From Trueperella sp. (lineage in GTDB: Bacteria > Actinomycetota > Actinomycetes > Actinomycetales > Actinomycetaceae), in the NCBI GenBank assembly GCA_030532125.1, contig JAUNLU010000002.1, forward strand, positions 1 through 64,000: a DNA stretch of 64,000 bases, read 5' to 3'. Position numbers and translations under genes: made by a program. The notes beneath the pieces were generated by a model, which did not search any database, had not been told where the DNA came from, and saw only the letters and a program-made list of their open reading frames with translations. Positions 45,497 to 54,100 of the stretch are shown piece after piece; positions within the stretch are counted from its first letter, which is position 1; each line of letters begins with the position of its first letter.

Positions 45497-46599
45497 GAGA
45501 GCCTCGAAAACCGCGTAAACCGAGCCGCATTGTGCCGGCGGCAAAAAATAATCGCAGTTCTGGCGGCGAACTGCCACCGCAGAAAGTCAGCCAACCGATT
45601 CCCGAGTCAGTGGCTACGGCTCCGATGCCGGCGCCGCGCAATGAAGATTTCATAATTGAAGAACCGCTTGGTGAGCCCGCACCAACGGAACCTGTGCCGC
45701 AGACTGCTAACCCCCGTCGAAAAATATCAAAACCTCGGCTGCCCTCTAAAGCCGCTGCGCCAGATACTCCATCGCGGTATCAGCGGATTCTCACGGCCAC
45801 CAAAACTCGGTTTGGGGAAAGTAAAAATCAGCTAAGTGCGGCGGCGCGCAACGCAGTGCGAATCAACGGCCCAATCGAGCTCAGTGCGCGCCGGGCAGAG
45901 AAGAAGCGGGAAGCGCGCCGGTTCCGACTCAAGCGAATCGGGATAATCGGCGGTACTGTGACGGCGGTAGCCCTACTGGTCTGGGCGCTGTTCTTTTCCT
46001 CGTTGCTGGGCTATTCCTTTCAAGCTGGGCAAATAAAGCTAGCCGAGAATTCGATCGTGAATCGGAGCGCGGTAGAACAAGTGGTCGCTGCACATAGCGG
46101 CGAACCAGTGCTGCGGCTGAATCGCAATAAGTTGGCGACAGAAATCACCGCTAAAGTTCCGGAAGTGAAAACTGCAAAAGTAACGCTGGCATTGCCGACT
46201 GGGCTGGAAATCGTGGTGGTGCCACATGAGCCAGTGGCGTGTCTATTGGCTAATGACGCCTGTACTGCGCTGGCGGAAGATGGCACCAAACTCAATATTG
46301 CGCCAGAGCTGGCAAATGCTTTGCCGGTAGTGGTGGCGGGAGAGGGCGCCAAATTATCTGATGTGGTGCCTACTGCGCTGGAAGTACTAGGGGAGCTATC
46401 CGCACCTACTCGAGAACAGATTGCCAAAGTCGAAATAACGGGGGCTAATTTAGTTACCTTGCAGCTAGACGGCGGGCGCACCGCGTACTGGGGGGAACCT
46501 ACCCAAAATTCTAAAAAGGCAGAAATTTTGGCGGTGCTACTGACTCAGCCAGCTAATTTCTATGACATTTCTGCCCCAACTACCCCAGTAAGCAGATAA
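45493..46599 (+). CDS. ftsQ: Cell division protein FtsQ
   Basis: A 368-residue bitopic division protein. The N-terminal cytoplasmic region is long (about 148 residues), basic and proline-rich. One membrane helix (about 149-172) leads into the POTRA domain (about 175-245), where AENSIVNRSAVEQVV and GLEIVVVPHEPVACLL are typical, then the beta domain. Two cysteines (C250, C257) in the outer part could form a disulfide. FtsQ recruits FtsL-FtsB. The GTG overlaps the murC stop as GTGA. It is the last gene before the separately promoted ftsZ. Confidence 0.9.
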   Translation: MREPRKPRKPSRIVPAAKNNRSSGGELPPQKVSQPIPESVATAPMPAPRNEDFIIEEPLGEPAPTEPVPQTANPRRKISKPRLPSKAAAPDTPSRYQRILTATKTRFGESKNQLSAAARNAVRINGPIELSARRAEKKREARRFRLKRIGIIGGTVTAVALLVWALFFSSLLGYSFQAGQIKLAENSIVNRSAVEQVVAAHSGEPVLRLNRNKLATEITAKVPEVKTAKVTLALPTGLEIVVVPHEPVACLLANDACTALAEDGTKLNIAPELANALPVVVAGEGAKLSDVVPTALEVLGELSAPTREQIAKVEITGANLVTLQLDGGRTAYWGEPTQNSKKAEILAVLLTQPANFYDISAPTTPVSR

Positions 46600-46629
46600 G
46601 TGTCTGGCTAATAAATAGCGCGAACTGTT

Positions 46630-46647
46630 TTAGCTGATTGCAGCTAA
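46630..46647 (+). other. 7-bp hairpin after ftsQ
   Basis: A perfect 7-bp stem (46630-46636 with 46641-46647) has a 4-base loop, 30 bases after the ftsQ stop. There is only a weak T-rich tail. It may partly terminate the long dcw transcript. Confidence 0.4.
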
Positions 46648-46680
46648 TTCCAGCAATTTGCGACACGCCTAGTCAGGTAA

Positions 46681-46709
46681 TTGTGTTTCGAGTTAGTGCT
46701 CTCTATCTT
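46681..46709 (+). promoter_or_regulatory. Candidate ftsZ promoter
   Basis: TTGTGT (46681-46686), a 17-base spacer and TATCTT (46704-46709) resemble a housekeeping promoter. The predicted leader to the ftsZ ATG is about 55 bases. ftsZ commonly has its own promoters in addition to dcw read-through. Confidence 0.5.
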
Positions 46710-46733
46710 TTGCGCGAGGTAGAAGCCGGAGAA

Positions 46734-46752
46734 CCTCAAGTATAGCTTGAGG
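46734..46752 (+). other. Hairpin in the ftsZ leader
   Basis: A perfect 7-bp stem (46734-46740 with 46746-46752) with a 5-base loop ends a few bases before the ftsZ Shine-Dalgarno (GGAAGGA, about 46757). It resembles the arrangement at ftsK and could affect translation. Confidence 0.45.
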
Positions 46753-46770
46753 GTTTGGAAGGAATTTAGC

Positions 46771-47976
46771 ATGTATCAACTAACTAACCCCGCAAATATC
46801 AAGGTGGTTGGCATTGGCGGCGGCGGCGTTAACGCGGTTGACCGGATGATCCAAGACGGCCTAGGCGGCGTGGAATTTATCGCGGTGAATACGGATAGTC
46901 AGTCTCTGGCCAAATCTGAGGCAGAACTAAAACTTGATATTGGCCGGGATGTTTCTAACGGTTTGGGCGCGGGCGCCGATCCGTCAGTGGGCCGGCGCGC
47001 AGCCGAGGAAAACATTGACCTGATCCGCGAATCGTTAGAAGGCGCGCAGATGGTTTTTGTTACTGCGGGAGAGGGCGGCGGCACTGGTACTGGTGGCGCA
47101 CCGCTAGTTGCCGCTACTGCTCGGGAACTGGGTGCCCTGACTGTTGGGGTAGTAACTCGACCATTCACTTTCGAGGGGCAGCAACGGTCCCGCAATGCCA
47201 CCCAAGGTATCAGTGAACTGCGTGATGCCGTGGACGCCCTGGTAGTTATCCCGAATGACCGGCTACTGGAGATCGCCGAAGAAGACCTGGGGATCATCGA
47301 AGCCTACCGAATGGCAGACGAAGTGCTGCGTTCCGGGGTGCGGGGTATCTCTGATCTGATCACTAATACTGGTGACATCAATATTGACTTCGCTGATGTG
47401 GAAACCATCATGAAAAATGCGGGTACGGCACTCATGGGTATTGGCTCCGCGACTGGGGAAGACCGCGCGCTGCGCGCCACTGAAGCAGCTATTTCCTCAC
47501 CACTATTGGAAACCCGGATTGACGGGGCGCAAGGGGTACTGCTTTCCTTCACCGCTTCCACCGCCTTTACCCTGCAGGAATATGCCCAAGCTTCTCGGTT
47601 GGTTGAAGAAGTTGCGGATCCCAATGCCAATATCATCATTGGTCTCACTATCGATGAGTCCTTGGGTGACGAAGTGCGGGTAACAGCAATTGCCGCTGGT
47701 TTCGATGAATCTCGGGATTACTTGCTGCAGTCCCGCAAACCTAGCCATGCGATGCCAAAGCCGGCGGAGAAACCGGTAGCGGAGCCCGCACCACACACTC
47801 CGGGGCAAGTAGCACAGGCTGCGCAACCAGTAGAGCCGGCTGCGCCACTGGTGCCACCCATTCTGGACGACACCCTGCCGCCACTTCATACTGCAGCTGA
47901 ACCAGCTGAGGAAACTAATGATGAGCACCGTCGTCCAGATTTAGATATTCCCCCGTTCCTATTTGGGGATGAATAA
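46771..47976 (+). CDS. ftsZ: Cell division GTPase FtsZ
   Basis: A 401-residue tubulin homologue that forms the Z-ring. The tubulin signature GGGTGTG is at 102-108, preceded by VVGIGGGGVNAVDRMI; the T7 synergy loop region contains INIDFADVETIM. A linker rich in Pro and Ala (about 320-385) leads to the C-terminal peptide LDIPPFLFGDE, which binds SepF and other partners. ATG 46771 follows GGAAGGA; an upstream in-frame ATG/GTG-type start at 46747 lies in the leader hairpin and is rejected. Confidence 0.97.
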   Translation: MYQLTNPANIKVVGIGGGGVNAVDRMIQDGLGGVEFIAVNTDSQSLAKSEAELKLDIGRDVSNGLGAGADPSVGRRAAEENIDLIRESLEGAQMVFVTAGEGGGTGTGGAPLVAATARELGALTVGVVTRPFTFEGQQRSRNATQGISELRDAVDALVVIPNDRLLEIAEEDLGIIEAYRMADEVLRSGVRGISDLITNTGDINIDFADVETIMKNAGTALMGIGSATGEDRALRATEAAISSPLLETRIDGAQGVLLSFTASTAFTLQEYAQASRLVEEVADPNANIIIGLTIDESLGDEVRVTAIAAGFDESRDYLLQSRKPSHAMPKPAEKPVAEPAPHTPGQVAQAAQPVEPAAPLVPPILDDTLPPLHTAAEPAEETNDEHRRPDLDIPPFLFGDE

Positions 47977-48092
47977 TCTGCTGGTCTGATTTCGGCCAAG
48001 ATCCGGCTTCTACCTCAACACACCGTATTAGATAAGCCGATTTCTTGCCGGATTCACATACTTTTAAGAGAGTACTAGGGAGAGGTGCCATC

Positions 48093-48503
48093 ATGGGGTT
48101 TTTAGATCGACTCGGCGCGAAAGCTGCTACTTTCGACGATGAATACGAATACGACGAATACGATGAGTACGACGTCGAAGACTACGAGAGCGACGACCCG
48201 TCGGTAACTGAAATTCATTCTGTGGAGCAGGCACCAGAGATTGCCCGCATCATGACGGTTTGGGTGTCGACCTACGAAGAAATTAAAGGGTTTGCAAATG
48301 AATTTCGGCTGGGCACGCCAGTAATTCTAAATCTCTCGCGGGCGGGAGACACTGAGCGAGTTCGGATTGTAGATTTCGCGCTAGGACTGTGCTTCGGGTT
48401 GGCAGGTAAGTTCTCGAAAGTCTCTGATGACGTCTTCCTACTCACTCCGGAAAAAGTGAAAACTGAAAACCGCGGATCCGATACCAACAATCTATTCAAC
48501 TGA
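48093..48503 (+). CDS. sepF: Cell division protein SepF
   Basis: A 136-residue FtsZ membrane anchor. The N-terminal amphipathic helix begins MGFLDRLG. A strikingly acidic tyrosine-rich stretch follows (DEYEYDEYDEYDVEDYESDD, residues about 15-34). The SepF core (about 50-122) has IMTVWVSTYEEI, VILNLS and DFALGLCFGLAGK. ATG 48093 follows GGGAGAGG. In Actinobacteria without FtsA, SepF tethers FtsZ. The genes pgeF and yggS that often lie between ftsZ and sepF are missing here. It overlaps the next start by one base. Confidence 0.93.
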   Translation: MGFLDRLGAKAATFDDEYEYDEYDEYDVEDYESDDPSVTEIHSVEQAPEIARIMTVWVSTYEEIKGFANEFRLGTPVILNLSRAGDTERVRIVDFALGLCFGLAGKFSKVSDDVFLLTPEKVKTENRGSDTNNLFN

Positions 48504-48793
48504 TGCCCTACATCGGTTCAGTCATTTATTGGTTATGTGAGATCTATGTGCTGGTTTTGCTGGCACGTGCAATTTTCTCACTAGTGCAGATGCTGTCCCC
48601 AAATTGGCAGCCCACCGGGATTCTCCTGGTGCTGTTAAATCTTGTCTACAAGCTGACTGACCCACCTCTGCGATTCTTGGCCCGCTATATACCGCCGTTA
48701 CGAGTAGGTAATGTGGCATTTGATATCGGCTTCATCCTGCTGTTTATGGGAGTACAAATGCTGGGGACTTGGGCACTTTCTGTTTTCGGTTGA
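48503..48793 (+). CDS. YggT family membrane protein
   Basis: A 96-residue protein with hydrophobic helices at both ends and a middle segment (LTDPPLRFLARYIPPLRVGNVAFD) that is the YggT family signature. Its function is not firmly known; it is nearly always encoded between sepF and divIVA in Gram-positive bacteria and is thought to act at the division or growth site. The ATG shares its A with the sepF stop (TGATG), so translation is coupled. Confidence 0.9.
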   Translation: MPYIGSVIYWLCEIYVLVLLARAIFSLVQMLSPNWQPTGILLVLLNLVYKLTDPPLRFLARYIPPLRVGNVAFDIGFILLFMGVQMLGTWALSVFG

Positions 48794-48956
48794 GAGCACC
48801 TTTCAGCAAGATATAGCTGGTCAAAACGGTAGCTAACTGCATTATTGTGATAGTTTTATCGTGTTCGAGGTCAAAAGTTAGGTACTTGAGGGTTTCCTCT
48901 AGTATTCTTTGCTATTAGGCGTAAAAAACGCACATTACAGACTAATGAGGTGAAAG

Positions 48957-49547
48957 ATGGCTCAGCTTACCGAGCATGATGTCGTGAACATGCGCTTCAA
49001 AGAGCCGAAGCGAGTTGATGAAGGATACGACCAGGACGAGGTTGACTTCTTCCTTGATGAAGTTGCTGAGACTATCGCCCAGTTGAACAAAGATAAGGCC
49101 GAGCTAGAGGCAAAACTGCAGAAGGCAGAAGCCCGAGTAATGGAGCTGGAAAACCAGGTCAATTCGGCACCTGCTAGCCCAGATCAGGCAGCTCCGTCGG
49201 ATCCGTCTTCCACTGCTTCCTTTGCTCAGGTCCCAAGCGCGTCCGGTGAGGCGGTAGACGCTACGTCGATGCTGACTTTGGCGCAGCGGCTCCACGATGA
49301 GCACATCGCCAATGGCAAAGCTGAAGGGGAACGCATCGTGGCCGAGGCGGAAGCGGAACGTACCCGCATCATCACCGAGGCAGAAGAGGTACACAACCGC
49401 ACCCTTACTAAGCTGGAGCAAGAGCGCTCCTTGCTGGAGCACAAGATCGCAGAAATGCGTGAATTTGAACGTGACTACCGCACTCGCTTGAAGAGCTACC
49501 TCGAATCGCTATTACAGAACGTAGAGGCACAGAACACTCAGATATAG
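48957..49547 (+). CDS. divIVA: Polar growth and division protein DivIVA (Wag31)
   Basis: A 196-residue coiled-coil protein. The N-terminal DivIVA domain (about 1-60: LTEHDVVNMRFKEPKRVDEG, DQDEVDFFLDEV) senses negatively curved membrane. A Ser/Pro/Ala linker (about 72-100) is followed by a long coiled coil (about 105-190). In Actinobacteria DivIVA directs growth at the poles. The ATG follows GAGGTGAAAG. The 163 bases upstream hold no clear structure. An 18-bp hairpin follows the gene. Confidence 0.95.
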   Translation: MAQLTEHDVVNMRFKEPKRVDEGYDQDEVDFFLDEVAETIAQLNKDKAELEAKLQKAEARVMELENQVNSAPASPDQAAPSDPSSTASFAQVPSASGEAVDATSMLTLAQRLHDEHIANGKAEGERIVAEAEAERTRIITEAEEVHNRTLTKLEQERSLLEHKIAEMREFERDYRTRLKSYLESLLQNVEAQNTQI

Positions 49548-49564
49548 CGAATAAGCAACTATTA

Positions 49565-49603
49565 ATACCTGGGGGGAGGCACTAAGTGCCTCCCCCCAGG
49601 TAT
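49565..49603 (+). terminator. 18-bp perfect hairpin between divIVA and lspA
   Basis: 49565-49582 and 49586-49603 are perfectly complementary over 18 bp with a 3-base loop, very GC-rich in the middle. There is no T-tract. It probably ends the divIVA transcript. It stops only nine bases before the lspA ATG, so it would also hide any ribosome site there. Confidence 0.7.
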
Positions 49604-49612
49604 ATCGCTAAA

Positions 49613-50119
49613 ATGACCATTGTGAAGAAAAAATTATTGCCCCCTGCGCTGGCATTAGCGATTGTGGCGCTTGACCAAATTACTAAGCAGGCGGCGCTGC
49701 AGCTGTCACCAGGGCAGCGGATTCCTGTTATTGGGGATTTCATCTCGTTCCAGCTGACCTTCAACTCAGGTGCAGCTTTTTCCCTGGGATCCACTGTAAC
49801 TGCGCTATTCACCCTCATTGCCGCACTCGCAGTAATTGCCATTCCAGTACTGCTTTTCACTAGAGAAACCGCCCTCTCCGTCCGGATAATTGGCGCAATG
49901 ATCTGGGGCGGAGCTGCTGGCAATTTGATTGATCGGACACTTCGGGAACCTGGCTTCCCCAATGGGCACGTAATCGACTTCATCAACTACAACAACTGGT
50001 TCATCGGGAATGTGGCAGATATTTTCCTAGTGCTTGCCCTGGGGGCAGTTTTAGTGATGCAATTTTGCCCGCCCTCAGCTAGCGAAGAAACAAAAGCTAG
50101 CGAAGAACAAATCAATTAG
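49613..50119 (+). CDS. lspA: Lipoprotein signal peptidase (signal peptidase II)
   Basis: A 168-residue aspartic protease with four membrane helices that removes lipoprotein signal peptides after lipidation. The conserved segments are ALDQITK-like VALDQITKQAA, FNSGAAFS, GAAGNLIDR and HVIDFINYNNWFIGNVADIFL; the catalytic aspartates are in NLIDR and NVADI. The ATG at 49613 has no Shine-Dalgarno because the hairpin ends just before it. GTG 49622, in frame, has TAAAAT seven bases before it and could be a leaderless start, giving 165 residues. Confidence 0.93.
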   Translation: MTIVKKKLLPPALALAIVALDQITKQAALQLSPGQRIPVIGDFISFQLTFNSGAAFSLGSTVTALFTLIAALAVIAIPVLLFTRETALSVRIIGAMIWGGAAGNLIDRTLREPGFPNGHVIDFINYNNWFIGNVADIFLVLALGAVLVMQFCPPSASEETKASEEQIN

Positions 50120-50183
50120 CTACTGGGTATTAACCGCACCAGCGAGCGAGTCGGCGTCATAGGAAATTGGGGGAGGAACTGCA

Positions 50184-51098
50184 GTGAATACGTATCTAGT
50201 ACCCCCGGGGCTAGATGAAGCGCGAGTAGATGCCGCTGTAGCTAAGATTACCGGTATTTCGCGGAGTAAAGCCGCAGAGCTGATCGAAGCCGGCAAGGTA
50301 TGGCACAACGGGGAGACCACGTTAAAAGCCAGCCGAGTGGCAAATGGCGATGTATTAGAAGTAGAGCTACCTCCGCCGCCGCTAGAACCACAGCCCACCC
50401 CGGCTGCCTTGGACATCATCTACGAAGACGCTGACATAGTGGTGGTGGATAAGCCCGCCGGAATGGCCGCGCATGCCTCGCTCAATTTTGAAGGTCCCAA
50501 TGTGTTGGGCGCGCTGCTAGCACAAGGGGTAAAGCTAACTACCTCCGGGCCGCCAGAGCGCAAGGGGATTGTGCATCGGCTCGATGTGGGAACCACCGGT
50601 TGCATGGTAGTCGCCAAAAGCGAAGTGGCTTATACCGTGCTGAAACGGGCATTTAAGGAGCGCACGGTAACTAAGATCTACCATGCGCTAGTGCACGGGC
50701 ACCCCGATCCCAGCACCGGCACGATTGATGCGCCAATTGGGCGCGATATGCGCTACCAATGGAAGATGGGCGTGCGCCAGGATGGGAAGCCAGCTATTAC
50801 GCATTACGACACCGTGGAAGCGATGGCGGGGGCCAGTCTAATTCGAGTGGAGTTAGAGACGGGGCGCACGCACCAGATTCGAGTGCATATGGCGGCAACG
50901 CGACATCCGTGTATAGGGGATGAAATGTATGGGGCTGACCCGGTATTGGCGGAAAAATTGGCGTTAGATCGCCAGTGGCTGCATGCAGTGGAGCTGAGTT
51001 TTGTTCATCCGCGCAGTGGGGAAATCGTGGAGTTCCGTTCGGACTACCCGCCACAGCTACAGACGGCGCTGGAACTGATGCGCGCCGGCATGCTGTGA
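50184..51098 (+). CDS. rluD: RluD-family ribosomal large subunit pseudouridine synthase
   Basis: A 304-residue RluA/RluD-type enzyme. The N-terminal S4 domain (about 10-70, ISRSKAAELIEAGKVWHNG) binds RNA. The catalytic motif HRLDVGTTG has the nucleophile D134. Later segments ALVHGHP and ETGRTHQIRVHMA complete the fold. It isomerises uridines in 23S rRNA; whether the target is that of RluD cannot be proved. The GTG follows GGGGGAGG. The lspA-rluD-dnaE order is common in Actinobacteria. Confidence 0.92.
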   Translation: MNTYLVPPGLDEARVDAAVAKITGISRSKAAELIEAGKVWHNGETTLKASRVANGDVLEVELPPPPLEPQPTPAALDIIYEDADIVVVDKPAGMAAHASLNFEGPNVLGALLAQGVKLTTSGPPERKGIVHRLDVGTTGCMVVAKSEVAYTVLKRAFKERTVTKIYHALVHGHPDPSTGTIDAPIGRDMRYQWKMGVRQDGKPAITHYDTVEAMAGASLIRVELETGRTHQIRVHMAATRHPCIGDEMYGADPVLAEKLALDRQWLHAVELSFVHPRSGEIVEFRSDYPPQLQTALELMRAGML

Positions 51099-51186
51099 AA
51101 ATATCGATACTGGCGTGTTGCCGCGGGAAGACGCCGATTTCTGTTTCCGGGTGCTAACTGGTGCAAAAATTGGGGGAGAGCCTTTG

Positions 51187-51192
51187 TAGACT
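51187..51192 (+). promoter_or_regulatory. -10 hexamer for leaderless dnaE
   Basis: TAGACT ends seven bases before the dnaE ATG, with no Shine-Dalgarno at working distance; the same motif and spacing occur at miaB. Confidence 0.45.
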
Positions 51193-51199
51193 ATCTTCC

Positions 51200-54100
51200 A
51201 TGGCTAAGAACTTCGCACACTTGCACGCGCATACTGACTACTCTCTGCTCGACGGCGCGGCAAAAATTGATGCGCTGGTTGCGCAGGCGGCGCAACATGA
51301 GCAGCCGGCATTAGCCATTACAGATCACGGCTATCTATTTGGCACCTATGAATTTTATAAGGCATGCAAAAATGCTGGGATTAAGCCGATTATTGGGCTA
51401 GAGGCTTATATGACTCCCGGCACTTCGCGGTTTGATAAAACTCGGGTCAGCTGGGGGCGGCCAGATCAGCGCAAGGATGATGTTTCGGCGCGCGGCACCT
51501 ATACGCATATGACGTTGCTGAGCTATAACAATACTGGGATGAATAACCTATTCCGGCTAGGATCCCTGGCGTCATTAGAAGGCCAAATGGGGAAGTACCC
51601 GCGTATCGACCGTGAGCTACTGGAACGCTATTCCGAAGGGCTTATCGGCACTGCCGGGTGCCCGTCGGGAGAAGTGCAAGTGCGGCTGCGCTTAGGGCAG
51701 TTTGACGAAGCAGTGCGCGCTGCCGGCGAAATGCAAGACATTTTCGGTAAAGAGAATTACTTCGTCGAGGTCATGGATCATGACAATACGATCGAGAAAC
51801 GAGTACGGGATCAGCTACTCGAAGTGGCCCAGATTATCGGGGCACCATTAATCGCCACTAATGATTCGCATTATGTGCGCCCGGAAGACAGCCGAGTGCA
51901 AGAAGCGTTGACGGCGTTGAACTCTGGAACTACGCTTTCTGACCCAGATCGATTCAAATTTGACGGTACCGGATATCATCTGCGTTCAACTGCAGAAATG
52001 TGGGAGCTATTTGGAGATTTAGACGGAGCTTGTGAAAATACCCTGCTGGTGGCAGAGCGGTGCAATGTTTCATTCAAAACTACCCGCGATGGGGCTAACT
52101 TTATGCCAGCTTTCCCAGTGCCAGCAGGGGAGAATGAAACTTCCTGGTTCATAAAAGAAGTCAATGCTGGGCTGTATAAGCGCTATGGCGAACATATCCC
52201 CAGCCATGTGCGGCAGCGGGCCGACTATGAAGTCGATGTAATCGTGAAGATGGGTTTCCCGGGATACTTCTTGGTGGTGTCGGACTACATTAACTGGGCT
52301 CGGGAGCAGGGAATCCGCGTGGGTCCGGGGCGCGGCTCCGGTGCTGGTTCGATGGTGTCTTATGCGCTAGGTATCACTCAGTTGGATCCGATAAAGCATG
52401 ACTTGCTATTTGAACGGTTCTTAAATCCGGAGCGGGTGTCAATGCCGGACTTGGATATTGACTTTGACGATTCGCGCCGCGATGAAGTAATCGAATATGT
52501 CGAAAAGAAATATGGCGAAGACAAAGTCTCGCAGGTGGTAACTTTCGGCACGATTAAGGCCAAGCAGTCCCTAAAGGATGCAGCACGTTTGCTCGATTAC
52601 CCGTATGAAGTGGGAGATCGGCTCACTAAAGCCATGCCGCCATCAGTAATGGGTAAGGATATTCCAGTAAACAAGATTTACAGCAAGGATCATCCGCGCT
52701 ATGCCGAAGCTGGAGAATTTCGCAGCGTAATTGAGGGAGATCCAGATAATAAGCGCGTTTTTGATTTGGCACTCGGGCTCGAAGGAATTGTGCGGCAGTG
52801 GGGGGTACATGCCTGTGCAGTGATTATGTCTTCCGAACCGCTCACTGACACCATTCCGGTGATGCAGCGCCCGGCAGACGGAGCAATAATCACCCAGTAC
52901 GAGTACCCCGAATGCGAAGAACTCGGGCTAATCAAGATGGATTTCTTGGGGCTCTCTAACTTGACTATCATCGAAAATACGTTGCAAAATATTCGCGATA
53001 ACGGCAAAGAACCGCCACTTATCGACCAGATCGCATTAGACGATGCCCTCACCTATGACCTGCTAGCTCGCGGCGATACGCTGGGAATTTTCCAGCTGGA
53101 TAGTGGTGGGATGCGGACTTTGCTACGGCAGATGAAAGTTGACTCATTTGACGATATTTCTGCGGTATCGGCACTTTATCGCCCCGGTCCGATGGGGGCT
53201 GGTTCACACACAAACTATGCGCTGCGGAAAAATGGGTTACAGGAAAAGACTCCGATTCACCCCGAATTGGCAAAAGATCTGGAAGATATTCTGGGCAATA
53301 CCCACGGCTTAATCGTATTCCAAGAGCAGGTCATGCGTATTGCGCAAAAACTGGCTGGTTTCACTTTGGGGCAAGCTGATATTTTGCGGAAAGCAATGGG
53401 CAAGAAAAAAGTTGACGTGCTGCAGGAACAGTTCAAGAGTTTCTCAGATGGCATGCTCGCCAATGGCTATTCGCAGGGAGCAATTAAGACTCTCTGGGAT
53501 ATCTTGGTGCCGTTTGCGTCCTACGCATTTAACAAATCGCACTCTGAGGCGTATGCCTTAGTGTCATACCAAACCGCATATCTGAAAGCACACTATCCAG
53601 CAGAGTTCATGGCGGCATTGCTCACCTCAAAGATGTCCGATAAGGAAAAGGTGGCTACCTATTTAGCGGAATGTCGGCGGATGGGGATTGAAGTCTTGGT
53701 GCCGGATGTTAACGACTCTCGGGGAACCTACTCGGCTTCGGGCGACCAGATCCGCGTGGGTTTGCAAGCAGTACGCAATGTTGGAATTAACGTGGTTAAC
53801 GGCATTGTGCAGGCGCGAGAAGAAAAAGGCGAGTTCACTTCTTTTGCTGATTTTTTGCAGAAAATACCGCTTGCCTCATGTAACCGACGAGCAATGGAAT
53901 GCCTAATTAAATCGGGTGCATTTGACAGTATGGGGTACTCGCGCCGGGCGTTACTTTCAGTTGCTGATGATGCAGTGGATGCCATTGTGCCAGTTAAGCG
54001 CAATGAAGCTGCCGGGCAGTTTGACCTATTCAGCGATATTGGCCAGCAGGAAGACGACGTAGTTTCAGTAGTTGTCCCTGAACTAGAAGAGTGGACTAAG

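Noticed and set aside
48113..48197. Repeat array or mobile element at the start of sepF
   Set aside because: The repetitive DNA simply encodes the acidic Asp/Glu/Tyr stretch of SepF.
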